39,480 nucleotides of DNA from Anaerolineales bacterium (GCA_016789175.1 JAEURK010000182.1:1-39480); one strand, 5' to 3'; counted from the first letter of the stretch, positions 25,937-34,134 are shown. Numbers and translations are program-made. The notes: generated by a model from the letters alone, not told the origin.

Positions 25937-25953
25937 GAGATGTTCTGCCAGCC

Positions 25954-26391
25954 TCACTGGACTTTCGCTACTTGCAAGCGGCACCAGGCATACAAGGCGT
26001 CATAGACGTCAAACTGGTGCGCCAGGTTTTCCTCGTCATTTGGGTAGCGGAGGCTGAATCCGCTGGCGATGGCCTCCAGGCCGCGTGCCACCGGGTCTTT
26101 GTCAATGTCCGCGGCCACGTCAGCCGCGTGAACGATCTGGGCGAGGCACTGGAGCGCCGGGTCTTTGAGATCGTATTTGAGCACAATCGATTCGAACGAA
26201 CAGCGGCCGTCGTGATGACCCAGTTCCACGCCAGGTGCGTCGAAGGGGATGGCGCCCGTTGCGCTAGCGACCGCGTCCACCTGACTCTTGGGGACAAACA
26301 GGAACTCAGCTTCATTGTCAACGAAGCGCGAGATCAACCACGGGCACGCCACGCGATCCACATGCACATGTGAGCGAGTCAGCCATTTCAT
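25954..26391 (-). CDS. ChrB C-terminal-domain protein (second copy)
   Basis: 145 residues from ATG 26391 (MKWLTRSHVHVDRVACPWLI). It consists only of the ChrB C-terminal domain: VHVDRVACPWLISRFVDNEAEFLFVP, PGVELGHHDGRCSFESIVLKYDL, PALQCLAQIVHAADV and the terminal FDVYDALYAWC helix. In full ChrB this domain follows a PaaX-like DNA-binding domain and is tied to chromate sensing or detoxification. The protein is a paralogue of the product of the gene at 28903-29328. It is the last gene of the operon, 75 bp after the MFS gene and followed by a long hairpin. Family established, exact activity unknown. Confidence 0.88.
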   Translation of the reverse strand: MKWLTRSHVHVDRVACPWLISRFVDNEAEFLFVPKSQVDAVASATGAIPFDAPGVELGHHDGRCSFESIVLKYDLKDPALQCLAQIVHAADVAADIDKDPVARGLEAIASGFSLRYPNDEENLAHQFDVYDALYAWCRLQVAKVQ

Positions 26392-26466
26392 GTTTGGTTT
26401 TCTTCCTTTCCTCAATAACACGCCAGTTCTGCGACGGAGCCTGGACCTCACATCAAACAGTCAACC

Positions 26467-27795
26467 TCACGCACCTCCTTCCTCTTGCGGTCGGACCGCG
26501 CGGAAGTTGAAATAAAGCGCAAGGTCATACCCAATCTTGAGCGCGCCCGCGATGACGAACACCAGGCCCAGCATGGCAGGCGTGCTCGACAGGAGTGGGC
26601 CGGCGACGAGGGGCGACAGAGAGGCGCCGATGGTGCGCGCCACCCCGGTCACGCCGGCCGCCGCCGACCGCTCATCGGGGCGAACCACCGCCATCGTGAG
26701 GGATTGGCGCGTCGGCACGTCCATCTGCGAGATGCTAAAGCGCAGCAACAGCACGCCGATCGCCAGAGGCAGGGTGGGCATGACCGGCACCAGCATCAAC
26801 AGGATATTCGATGGCAGGTGGGTGAGCACCATGGTGTTGACAAGCCCAATGCGCCCAGCAACCCACGCGGCGCTCAAGGCGGACAGTCCAGCCAGCAGGT
26901 TGGCGCCAAAGAAGATTCCTCCTAACACCGCCGGGGTCACACCGAAGCGCGTGCTGAACCAGTAGGCGACCAGGCTCTGCACCACAAACCCGCCGCCGAA
27001 GGCGTCCACCATGAACAGCCCGGCCAGGCCGAGGACCACCTTCCGCGATCGGTGCAGGCCCAGCGTTAGCGCCGGACCAGCGGCCCCCACGTCGCGAAAC
27101 GGGACTTCCACCGCAGGCGAAAGCCTCGTGAACAGAATGCCCAACAGAACCCCCAGCGTCGCATATCCGAGGACGATGATGCGATATCTCGCCAGCGGCG
27201 TCACCCCGGCCGTTTGTAGCCCCTGGGCCAGGGCGCCGCCCGCCAGTGCGCCGAGGGCGGTGGCGAAGGAGCCGACCAGGTTGTACCAGGCAAAGACATG
27301 CGTGCGGCGTTCGCCGGGCACGGATTGCGATAGCGCAGCCTGCTCCACCGATAGAAACGGCCCGACCTCGTTTCCGCTCGGGCTGAGGACGCCGATAGTG
27401 GCGGCCATGAGCAGCACGACGAAGTTTTGAGTGAGTGCGAACAGGATGCCCGCGAACAGCATCAGGGCTGCACCGACGATGAGTATCCGCCGCCGCCCCA
27501 GCCGGTCGGCCGAGGTCGTGAGCCAGAGCGAGATCACGGTGTCGCCCAGCAGAGTCAACGTGAGCAGCGCGCCGATCTGCACGCCTGACAGGCCGACCTG
27601 CACCAGGTACAGCACCAGCACCACCGAAAGGAAACCATAGGCAAACAGCCGCACCGTGCGTGTGATGAAGAGCAGCCGGCTGTCCGGTGTGAGTGCGCCC
27701 GGCCCGACCGCCCGAAGGTGCGCGGCAGCGGTGGCCACAGCCCGGGCTAGGCCCGACTCGACCGGCTGAGGCGGGACGGGAGGTTCGAGAGACAT
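26467..27795 (-). CDS. MFS transporter in chromate-type operon
   Basis: 442 residues from ATG 27795. Twelve hydrophobic helices are predicted. The loop 2-3 signature reads TTSADRLGRRRILI, close to the MFS motif A consensus GxLaDRxGRR. It resembles drug/metabolite or unassigned efflux MFS proteins; the substrate is not evident. It sits between a beta-propeller protein and a ChrB-domain protein in the same direction, a place where an oxyanion or chelate exporter would fit. ChrA, the usual chromate exporter, is encoded 7-9 kb away in another operon. Confidence 0.85.
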   Translation of the reverse strand: MSLEPPVPPQPVESGLARAVATAAAHLRAVGPGALTPDSRLLFITRTVRLFAYGFLSVVLVLYLVQVGLSGVQIGALLTLTLLGDTVISLWLTTSADRLGRRRILIVGAALMLFAGILFALTQNFVVLLMAATIGVLSPSGNEVGPFLSVEQAALSQSVPGERRTHVFAWYNLVGSFATALGALAGGALAQGLQTAGVTPLARYRIIVLGYATLGVLLGILFTRLSPAVEVPFRDVGAAGPALTLGLHRSRKVVLGLAGLFMVDAFGGGFVVQSLVAYWFSTRFGVTPAVLGGIFFGANLLAGLSALSAAWVAGRIGLVNTMVLTHLPSNILLMLVPVMPTLPLAIGVLLLRFSISQMDVPTRQSLTMAVVRPDERSAAAGVTGVARTIGASLSPLVAGPLLSSTPAMLGLVFVIAGALKIGYDLALYFNFRAVRPQEEGGA

Positions 27796-27962
27796 GTTCA
27801 ATCTGCACTTTCGGTAGCCTGCGGTTTGTCCACCTTGATCCCAGGCATGGCCCGGTCAAACGAGGATGTCCCTTTCGCTCACGCGCAGAACCCGGGTCAG
27901 CCTGGCTGATGCCCAGGCGCCCCGCAACCGTCGCAATCCGGATCTGGCGACGCACGCCCCCT

Positions 27963-28889
27963 TCAGCCATTTTCTACATACACCGCCGCGCGGTGAGTTC
28001 GCGGCAGGAAGGCGTAGACCTTGTTCCGGTTCGGGTCAAACGCCAGCGTGTGCGCCCCCTTCTCCGTCGGCACCGTCTCGACCCGCTCCATCGTCTCCGT
28101 GTCGAACACGTCGATGACACCCGGATCACCGATCGCCACGTACAGGCGATGCAGCACCCGGTTGAAGAAGATCACGTCCGGCACACCGCTGAGACCGGAT
28201 TGGTGCAACCGGCGGCCCTCAGGCAATTGCAGACAGATCAACTGACCGCCATCACACGCGCAGAAGAGACGCCGATGCTCCGCGTCCAGGTCAAGGCCAT
28301 GTGGGCCAGCAACGTCGATCTCCAGGGTGCGCGCGATGCGTGTCGGATCGTGAGCGGCCACGACGACAATCTGTGCCGGATCTGCGATGTTGATGTAGAA
28401 CGCATCCGTTTGTGCGTCATACACCGTCCAGCGGGTGCGCCCGGGGGCCGGGATATCCGCGATCAGGGTCCTCTTGGCCACATCCACAATGGAGAAGGTG
28501 AACCGATGGGGGACTGCCGGATCACCGACGTTGGCGGCGAGGAGTCGACGCCGGCGCGGGTCAAAGGCCAGCCCGTTCGGGCGCACACCGACCGACACTT
28601 TGGCCAGGCCGGCTTCATCGTCCGGCGAGAAGATACCGATGGAGTTCTCGACCCGATTGGAGGTGAAGACCAGGTCGAGTTCGTCAGACACCAACGCGCC
28701 TGCCACACCGGTCAGGCCGGAAATCGAGTGCACGTAGCGGTCTTTGTCACAATCGATGACGTCGAGCGCATCGTTGGCCGTGTGAGCCACGTACAGGAGG
28801 GCTCGGGCGCGATGCACGGCCGCGTGATCGAACCCGCCGGACGTGACGTGCGCAGGTAGTTCGACATACCCCACGTGTTGGAGACCCAT
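27963..28889 (-). CDS. YncE/NHL-like beta-propeller protein, cytosolic
   Basis: 308 residues from ATG 28889, with GGAGG upstream. It contains seven propeller blades of the type ...LLYVAHTANDALDVIDCD...DLVFTSNRVENSIGIFSPD...GVRPNGLAFDPRRRRLLAANVGDP..., ending at ...TLAFDPNRNKVYAFLP. There is no signal peptide or lipobox, unlike most YncE proteins, so it should act in the cytoplasm. No catalytic residue is known for such folds; a binding or scaffold role is likely. It lies 13 bp after the ChrB C-terminal-domain gene and 167 bp before the MFS gene, all co-directional. A link with ChrB function is suggested only by this order. Confidence 0.82.
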   Translation of the reverse strand: MGLQHVGYVELPAHVTSGGFDHAAVHRARALLYVAHTANDALDVIDCDKDRYVHSISGLTGVAGALVSDELDLVFTSNRVENSIGIFSPDDEAGLAKVSVGVRPNGLAFDPRRRRLLAANVGDPAVPHRFTFSIVDVAKRTLIADIPAPGRTRWTVYDAQTDAFYINIADPAQIVVVAAHDPTRIARTLEIDVAGPHGLDLDAEHRRLFCACDGGQLICLQLPEGRRLHQSGLSGVPDVIFFNRVLHRLYVAIGDPGVIDVFDTETMERVETVPTEKGAHTLAFDPNRNKVYAFLPRTHRAAVYVENG

Positions 28890-28902
28890 GGTTACCTCCG
28901 GC

Positions 28903-29328
28903 TCAAGCTTCCTCGGGCTCAGCGGCCAGCTGCGCATAGAGGGCGTCATAGATCAGTGCGCCGCGCTCAATGGCCGCCTGGTCGTCGGGGCTGATGAGCC
29001 GGATGCCGCGGCAGAGGAAGTCCAGCCCCGGCGCGACAGGCTCCAAGGTAACCTCCTGCACCCCATCCGCTTCATCAATCATCCGCGCGATGCGCTGCAG
29101 GATGGGGTCCTGTAGGTGGTACTCGCGCAACATCGTATGGAAGGTGCAGTGCCCGCGCCGGTGCGACAGCCGCGCGCCGGGGATGTCGAACGGTTCAGCG
29201 CCCTTCGGCAGGGATTGCGTCCCGGCCGGCACAAACTGAAACCTGGCTTTGGGGTCGATCTCACGACGGATCAACCAGGCGCAGGCAATCCGGTCGACCG
29301 CGACGTTCTCCCACGTCACCCACTTCAT
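28903..29328 (-). CDS. ChrB C-terminal domain, separate gene
   Basis: 141 residues: MKWVTWENVAVDRIACAWLIRREIDPKARFQFVP, IPGARLSHRRGHCTFHTMLREYHL, PILQRIARMIDEADG, YDALYAQL. This is the domain that normally forms the second half of ChrB, the chromate-responsive regulator of chrA operons. Its start codon overlaps the stop of the ChrB N-terminal-domain gene by four bases (ATGA), so both halves are translated together and probably reassemble. Cys46-region and His residues (SHRRGHC) are candidate metal ligands by inference. Confidence 0.9.
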   Translation of the reverse strand: MKWVTWENVAVDRIACAWLIRREIDPKARFQFVPAGTQSLPKGAEPFDIPGARLSHRRGHCTFHTMLREYHLQDPILQRIARMIDEADGVQEVTLEPVAPGLDFLCRGIRLISPDDQAAIERGALIYDALYAQLAAEPEEA

Positions 29329-29783
29329 CGCGCTTTGCCTCCCCGAGCCGAGATGAGCGCCTGACGCACCCGGGTTCCCGCCTCCGAATTAAAGTAGTCC
29401 TGCTGCTTGATGCGCTGGTATTGTTGCGACAGGACGGACAGGTCGTGATTCTTCTTCGCCAGTTCCTTCAGGATGGATCGGTAGGCCGCATCAACCAGCT
29501 CGACGAACTTCTGTGCCAACACCTCTTCAGACGTGCCCAGAATGAGACGCGACTCCCACAAAAACGCCTCCCCACCCATCTCGATGACCTCAGCGGTCAT
29601 CCACTGGAACTGCTCGCGTGTGCGCGGCGTATCCGGCAGCACCCAGACGGCATCGTGCAGCAGGATCGCGCCGAGACGCTTGAGCTTGCGCCAGATGTAT
29701 ACCCGGCGCGCGGTAGGCTTGGGCGAGACCTTCGTTGTGAGCAACAACCAGCGGCGAGGTGAAGCCGCCGACCCCCGCCGCAC
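29325..29783 (-). CDS. ChrB N-terminal (PaaX-like DNA-binding) domain, separate gene
   Basis: 152 residues from GTG 29783. The match is to the ChrB N-terminal domain: RRWLLLTTKVSPKPTARRVYIWRKLKRLGAILLHDAVWVLPDTPRTREQFQWM...GGEAFLWESRLI, followed by a coiled C-terminal helix with Lys/Gln repeats. The domain is related to the PaaX winged helix and represses chromate operons. The frame is open to 29909, but that extension crosses the promoter at 29805-29832, so the start must lie downstream of it. A full ChrB is normally ~300 residues in one chain; here the chain is cut between the domains. It probably autoregulates through the palindrome in its promoter. Confidence 0.85.
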   Translation of the reverse strand: MRRGSAASPRRWLLLTTKVSPKPTARRVYIWRKLKRLGAILLHDAVWVLPDTPRTREQFQWMTAEVIEMGGEAFLWESRLILGTSEEVLAQKFVELVDAAYRSILKELAKKNHDLSVLSQQYQRIKQQDYFNSEAGTRVRQALISARGGKAR

Positions 29784-29788
29784 CTTTG

Positions 29789-29832
29789 ATGTAACCACGG
29801 TTACATTATACGATCGCTTGTCACTTTGTCCA
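29789..29832 (-). promoter_or_regulatory. Promoter and palindromic operator of the chromate-type operon
   Basis: Reading on the minus strand, TGGACA (29832-29827), a 16-bp spacer and TATAAT (29810-29805) make a near-consensus sigma-A promoter. The palindrome ATGTAACC-GT-GGTTACAT (29789-29806, 8-2-8, perfect) overlaps the last bases of the -10 and the expected start site near 29798. This is a repressor-type position. The GTG start lies ~15 bases downstream. Confidence 0.75.
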
Positions 29833-30134
29833 GGGATACAGATAGAAAGCGGGATACGTCGCGCGCTCAGGCGCGGGCGCGCTGCTCTATTCGCGCAAAA
29901 GCTATTCACTGGCCCCGGGATGGGTCCTGGATGAGCCTGCCGATTCTGATGTGATCACCCAATGCCGGTCCGGGTGGGTCCTTCCTTCGGCTGTTCCAGG
30001 CCCAGACACTTACAGCCACATGTCCCAGGTCAATTGGGACCCGTGACAGTATTCCCGTTCTTCCTGCTCGCCTACTCTGAGAGGCAGATCGATATCTTCA
30101 TCAGCCCGTCATTCGGGCGTCACAGGAGGACGAC
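29833..30134. other. Divergent spacer without gene
   Basis: This separates the chromate-type operon from the plus-strand membrane-protein pair. An inverted repeat GTCCCA-N7-TGGGAC lies near 30020-30040. AGGAGG precedes the ATG at 30135. No gene was seen. Confidence 0.5.
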
Positions 30135-30686
30135 ATGCATCTCACAGATCGTGAACTCTGGACGTTGGTCCATGGCATGGGCTTCGGGGCCTTATACCTG
30201 CTGGCTTTCGCCGGCGGCATCGCCGGCCTGTACAGCCTGCGCACCAAGCTGGTGACGGTCGAAGGCATCCTTGACCGCGTCAGCCGCCTGCGCTGGGGCA
30301 GCGCCGTCATGGCGGTTTGCGTCTGGCTGACCGTGATCGTCGGCACCTTCATCGTCTACCCCTGGTATCGCGCGAAGCCGCCGGAAGCCATCGACACCAA
30401 GGCCCAATCGGCTGAGTTGATGGACTATCCGCGCTACTGGTTGCTAGCCAGCGAAGAGACGGCCGAGTATCACCACTTCGGCATGGAGTGGAAGGAACAC
30501 GTGGCCTGGATCACGCCCTTCCTCGCGACGGCGGTGGCGGTGGGCGTCTTTGCCTACGGCAAGGAACTGTCGACCGACCGCCGCGCGCGCTTCATCCTGA
30601 TGGGCCTGTTCATCTTATCGTTCGCGCTCTCGGGGGTGGCGGGCCTCTTCGGCGCCCTGATCACCAAAGCGGCACCCATCATCTGA
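30135..30686 (+). CDS. Four-helix membrane protein with conserved-looking histidines
   Basis: 183 residues, family not recognised. Four hydrophobic helices are predicted near 12-35, 55-77, 122-142 and 152-176. Histidines lie at membrane borders: His13 (TLVHGMGFG), His113-His114 (EYHHFGMEW) and His122 (WKEHVAWITPF). Such placement would suit heme b or metal binding, though that is inference. The ribosome site is AGGAGG before ATG 30135. It is followed 27 bp later by a smaller membrane protein and then by a strong terminator, so the two form a two-gene operon. Confidence 0.75.
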   Translation: MHLTDRELWTLVHGMGFGALYLLAFAGGIAGLYSLRTKLVTVEGILDRVSRLRWGSAVMAVCVWLTVIVGTFIVYPWYRAKPPEAIDTKAQSAELMDYPRYWLLASEETAEYHHFGMEWKEHVAWITPFLATAVAVGVFAYGKELSTDRRARFILMGLFILSFALSGVAGLFGALITKAAPII

Positions 30687-30713
30687 CCCTGATCATCTCC
30701 AGAGGACAACACC

Positions 30714-31100
30714 ATGGCTACTCAATCCATTCCCGCCGAGAAAGCTGTTGAGAAGGCTGCCGGGTACGTCAGCGCCGCCGACCGCGTGATGAACGCGGCC
30801 ATGATCGCCAGCGGCGTCGGCTCGGCCGTGCTCGGCCTGATGGTCGTCGGCGCCGAAATGAACGCCGGCCTCAAAGCCTTCCTGACCTGGGACCCGGGCG
30901 TCGGCCCGCTGGCCGGCAAGGCCGGCGTCGCCGTGATCGCCTTCCTGATCAGTTGGGTGGCAATGCACGTCGCCTTCCAGAAGCAGTCGCCCAAACTGAT
31001 GACGGCGCTCTGGATCACCCTCGGGCTGCTGGTCGTGGGCGTGGCCCTGACCTTCCCGCCGATCTACATGGGCATCGCCGCGGCCTTCGCTCCGAAATAA
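30714..31100 (+). CDS. Three-helix membrane protein, partner of preceding gene
   Basis: 128 residues, family not recognised. The N-terminus is hydrophilic and Ala/Lys-rich (SIPAEKAVEKAAGYVSAADRVM). Helices lie near 28-50, 68-88 and 96-118. Trp81 and His85 (ISWVAMHVAFQK) lie in or at the end of helix 2. The start is ATG 30714 with GAGGA upstream. Codon use is like its neighbours. It shares an operon with the four-helix protein and ends 16 bp before a perfect terminator hairpin. The pair may form one membrane complex; function unknown. Confidence 0.72.
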   Translation: MATQSIPAEKAVEKAAGYVSAADRVMNAAMIASGVGSAVLGLMVVGAEMNAGLKAFLTWDPGVGPLAGKAGVAVIAFLISWVAMHVAFQKQSPKLMTALWITLGLLVVGVALTFPPIYMGIAAAFAPK

Positions 31101-31116
31101 GCGGAACGCCTGAAGT

Positions 31117-31158
31117 CAGGGGCGTCCACCGTCGGGTGGACGCCCCTGTTTGCTTTCT
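31117..31158 (+). terminator. Strong intrinsic terminator
   Basis: A perfect 14-bp stem CAGGGGCGTCCACC (31117-31130) pairs with 31135-31148 around a GTCG tetraloop. It is followed by the T-rich run TTTGCTTTCT. It closes the membrane-protein pair and isolates the two-component genes downstream. Confidence 0.9.
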
Positions 31159-31188
31159 GGACAGGAACGGGGAACAATAACCCTGTCC
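31159..31188 (+). promoter_or_regulatory. Inverted repeat before the second kinase
   Basis: GGACAGG (31159-31165) and CCTGTCC (31182-31188) form a 7-bp inverted repeat with a 16-base gap, 26 bases before the kinase ATG. It could be an operator or an RNA hairpin near the ribosome site. Confidence 0.35.
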
Positions 31189-31213
31189 GCTCGCCGCGCG
31201 TCCGGCTTCCACC

Positions 31214-32596
31214 ATGACCGCTCACTTCTTCGCGATCAATCGCCCGCTCGTGTTGTTTGGCTATGGCCTGACGTTCTTCGTCATGGGCCTGGCGATCTTT
31301 CTCCAGTCGCGGCGCCATAGCCGGTTGCGCCTGGCTCGTGATCTACGCTGGCTGGCGGGCTTCGGCGTGCTGCACGGCATCCACGAATGGGGCGGCCTCT
31401 TCATCCCGATCCAGGCCGAGTATCTGCCGAGGCCCTACATCGAACTGATGCTGGCGCTGCAGATCGCGCTCCTGGGTGCTTCGTTCGCGTGCTTGCTGCT
31501 CTTTGGCGCAGCGGCCACCGAAGGGCATTGGGGGCGTCTGCATTGGATCGGCGTCGGCGCGATCGGCGTCTGGGGGATCAGTTTCTGGTTCACGTTCTAC
31601 CTGTTCCCAGACGCCGAGCAATGGCTCCTGGCCGCCGATGTGTGGGCGCGCTACCTCCTGGGATTACCCGGGAGCCTCCTGTCGGCCTTCGGCCTGTATC
31701 GGCTGGCGAAGGAGACGGTAGCCCCGCTCGGGGCGAGCTATATCTATCGCACGCTCCAGGTGGCCGGCGCGGCTCTGGTCGCGTATGCGGTGCTCGGCGG
31801 CCTCATCGTGCCGTCGATGACCTTTCCGCCGGCGCAGTGGGTGAATCGCGAGGGGGTCTTCCAGATGACGGGCGTGCCGGTCGAGGTGTTTCGGTCGCTC
31901 GCGGGGCTGGTGCTGGCGGTGGCCGTCATCCGCGCGCTCGAGGTGTTCGAGGACGAACTGGACGAGCTCATTGAGGGCATGGAGGCGGATCGGATCCAGA
32001 CCGCCGAGCGCGGCCGGATTGGCCAGGAGATCCACGACGGTGCGCTGCAGGGCGTGTACTCCGCCGGCCTGATCCTCTCCACCCTGACGCCCCAGCTCAA
32101 GGATCAACCCGATGCCCTCGGCCGGCTCGAGCAGGCCCAGCAGGTGCTGAGCTCCGCCAACAACGACCTGCGCGCGTATATGCGCACGCTCCGAGTCGAG
32201 GAGGCGCCGATCTCAGTCGTGGATGCCCTGCGGCTCCTGATCCGGGATCCGCGCTATCGCGGACTGGTGGAGATCAAGCTCGACTGTGGCGGCGACTGCG
32301 ATCTCGCCACCGGCCAGACCCACCACATCCTGGCGATCGTCCAGGAGTGCCTGGCCAACATCGTGCGGCATGCCCAGGCCCAGCGGGTTTGGATCACGCT
32401 CCATCGCGTGACTGACGGCCTGGAGATCCGCATCCGCGACGACGGTCGCGGGTTTGCGCAGGACTCGATCACGCCGGGCTGGGGGCTGCGCGCCATGCAG
32501 GATCGCGCCCGGCTGGCCGGCGGTCGCCTGTCGATCGAGAGTCAACCCGGTCGCGGGACAACCGTGACCTATCTCGCGCCGGAGACCACGCCATGA
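31214..32596 (+). CDS. NarL/DegS-type sensor histidine kinase with 7-helix membrane sensor
   Basis: 460 residues. Residues ~10-235 hold seven hydrophobic helices (a MASE-like intramembrane sensor with LHGIHEWGG motif). An acidic coiled linker (EVFEDELDELIEGMEADRI) precedes HisKA_3 with phospho-acceptor His274 (RIGQEIHDGALQG). The HATPase domain follows, with N-box (ILAIVQECLANIVRHA), RDDGRGF, WGLRAMQDRA and GRGTTVTY. All motifs are intact. The stop overlaps the next start in ATGA. The upstream terminator separates it from the membrane-protein pair. Confidence 0.92.
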   Translation: MTAHFFAINRPLVLFGYGLTFFVMGLAIFLQSRRHSRLRLARDLRWLAGFGVLHGIHEWGGLFIPIQAEYLPRPYIELMLALQIALLGASFACLLLFGAAATEGHWGRLHWIGVGAIGVWGISFWFTFYLFPDAEQWLLAADVWARYLLGLPGSLLSAFGLYRLAKETVAPLGASYIYRTLQVAGAALVAYAVLGGLIVPSMTFPPAQWVNREGVFQMTGVPVEVFRSLAGLVLAVAVIRALEVFEDELDELIEGMEADRIQTAERGRIGQEIHDGALQGVYSAGLILSTLTPQLKDQPDALGRLEQAQQVLSSANNDLRAYMRTLRVEEAPISVVDALRLLIRDPRYRGLVEIKLDCGGDCDLATGQTHHILAIVQECLANIVRHAQAQRVWITLHRVTDGLEIRIRDDGRGFAQDSITPGWGLRAMQDRARLAGGRLSIESQPGRGTTVTYLAPETTP

Positions 32597-33249
32597 AGCG
32601 AACCTTGCGGATCCTCCTGGCGGATGATCACGATGTCGTCCGGATCGGGCTCAAGATGGTGCTCGAGCAGGACGAGGCCAACCGCGTCGTCGCGGAGGCC
32701 GCGACCGCCGAAGCCGCGCTGCAGGCGTGCGAGGCGCATCAGCCGGATGTTGTCATCCTCGACGTCCGGATGCCCCCTGGTGCGAGCGGCCTGGAGGCCT
32801 GTCGCGCGATCGTCTCGCGCTGGCCCGCGACCCAGGTCATCATGCTGACCTCGTATGCCGACGACGGCGTCATCGCCGACGCCATCGAGGCCGGGGCGGT
32901 GGGGTATCTGCTCAAGGCCGGCGACCCGCGCGACATCAGCCGGGCGCTGGATGCCGTGCGCGAAGGGGCTTCCGTGCTCGATCCGGCGGTGACACGGCGT
33001 GTGTTAGCGCTCCTGAGAGGGCGAACAACGCCAACTGCTGATCCTTTGACGGCCCTGACCACGCGCGAACGCGAGATCCTGGCGCTGGTGGCCGAGGGCC
33101 GCTCCAACGCCGACATCGCCGAGCGCCTCGTGCTCAGCGAAAAGACGGTGCGCAATCACCTCAGCGCCGTCTTCGAGAAACTGGGTGTGAGCAATCGCAT
33201 CGAGGCCGCCGCCCTGGCCACGCGCCATCGTCTGCCGCCCCCCGGCTGA
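32593..33249 (+). CDS. NarL/LuxR-family response regulator
   Basis: 218 residues. The receiver has the acidic pair D11-D12, phospho-acceptor D57 (VVILDVRMPPGASG), MLTS and YLLKAG. The LuxR-type HTH follows (LTTREREILALVAEGRSNADIAERLVLSEKTVRNHLSAVFEKL). It is partner of the overlapping kinase gene and is followed three bases later by a degenerate AraC-like gene, likely in the same mRNA. Targets unknown. Confidence 0.93.
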   Translation: MKRTLRILLADDHDVVRIGLKMVLEQDEANRVVAEAATAEAALQACEAHQPDVVILDVRMPPGASGLEACRAIVSRWPATQVIMLTSYADDGVIADAIEAGAVGYLLKAGDPRDISRALDAVREGASVLDPAVTRRVLALLRGRTTPTADPLTALTTREREILALVAEGRSNADIAERLVLSEKTVRNHLSAVFEKLGVSNRIEAAALATRHRLPPPG

Positions 33250-33252
33250 GCT

Positions 33253-34020
33253 ATGGCCGACGGTCCTGGCGTCTGCCCGCCCCGATGTCCGCGGGTTGCA
33301 GCTTTGCATCTAGAGGCTGACACCCCATCCCGCTGGGGCGCGTCCCCCTGCGCCCGTCTCGTGTTCGTGGATCACGGTTTCCTGCGCCTGGAGTTGGCAG
33401 ACGCGCTCTGGTGTGTGCCGCCCCAATGCGCGGTCTGGGTCTTGCCCAACGCGCGGTATCGTCTTTGGGACGGGGGAGCCCTGTCGGCCTGGACCTTGAC
33501 GCTCCCCGAGCGTAGCGCCATCCAGCCCGTGGAGTCGGGAACCGTGCCGGGGACGCCGTTGCTGCGCGAGTTGCTGGACACGGCCGCCGGCTTTGGCGCC
33601 GAACCCTGGCCGGGCAGCCCCGGCGATCACCTACTCCAGGTCCTCCTCGAGCTGCTCCCGCTTGCGCCCCTGCGGGCGCTGCACCTCCCCCTGCCTGCCA
33701 CCGGACCGTTGGCGCAGTTGGCCGAAACCAGCCTGCGCGATCCGCTCGACGACCAGATCCTCGCGGGATGGATGCGCCACCACGCGGTCCTGGAGTCCGA
33801 CGCCCTGCCGGCGTTTCAGGCAGCCACTGGCCTGACCTTTGACGCCTGGCGCCGGCGGCTGCGCTTGTTCGACGCGATCGCGAAGCTGGCGGGCGGGGCC
33901 GACCTGGCGCAGACCGCCGTGTCCGCCAGCGACTGTGATGCGGCCGAGATCGGCGCGGCCTGGCACGCACTCCGGGACGGCCGGGCCTCCGCCTGGGCCT
34001 CGATCCGCCGATCAAGCTGA
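33253..34020 (+). CDS. Degenerate AraC-family-like protein
   Basis: 255 residues. The N-terminal half (~25-140) has AraC-type cupin features (ARLVFVDHGFLRLELADALWCVPPQCAVWVLPNARYRLW). The C-terminal half follows the AraC pattern (LRDPLDDQILAGW..., FQAATGLTFDAWRRRLRLFDAIAKLAGGADL...). The usual first helix-turn-helix (LA...GMS.R.LSR.F) and the second (GYdS.SAF...F) are poorly kept: SASDCDAAEIGAAWHALRDG stands where GF.s.saF..aFrr..G is expected. It lies three bases after the response regulator and is probably coupled to it. DNA binding may be lost or altered; it could act as a ligand-binding modulator. Confidence 0.65.
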   Translation: MADGPGVCPPRCPRVAALHLEADTPSRWGASPCARLVFVDHGFLRLELADALWCVPPQCAVWVLPNARYRLWDGGALSAWTLTLPERSAIQPVESGTVPGTPLLRELLDTAAGFGAEPWPGSPGDHLLQVLLELLPLAPLRALHLPLPATGPLAQLAETSLRDPLDDQILAGWMRHHAVLESDALPAFQAATGLTFDAWRRRLRLFDAIAKLAGGADLAQTAVSASDCDAAEIGAAWHALRDGRASAWASIRRSS

Positions 34021-34069
34021 GCGCTCCTGCGCTGCTTCTCGGGCGCGTTCGTGTGGGATCCATTCCTCC

Positions 34070-34110
34070 TTGACTTCCGGTCCCGTGCGTCGTATTATCG
34101 GATATCGATA
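34070..34110 (+). promoter_or_regulatory. Sigma-A promoter with overlapping operator before padR
   Basis: TTGACT (34070-34075), a 17-bp spacer and TATTAT (34093-34098) form a near-consensus promoter. The inverted repeat TATCG-N5-CGATA (34096-34110) overlaps the -10 and the start site (about 34105). This is the expected place for autorepression by the PadR protein encoded next. Confidence 0.65.
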
Positions 34111-34134
34111 ACGAAACACGATATAGGTGACCGC

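Noticed and set aside
29784-29909. N-terminal extension of the ChrB N-terminal-domain gene
   Set aside because: It reads through the promoter and operator at 29789-29832, and ChrB homologues begin shortly before the WLLL motif.
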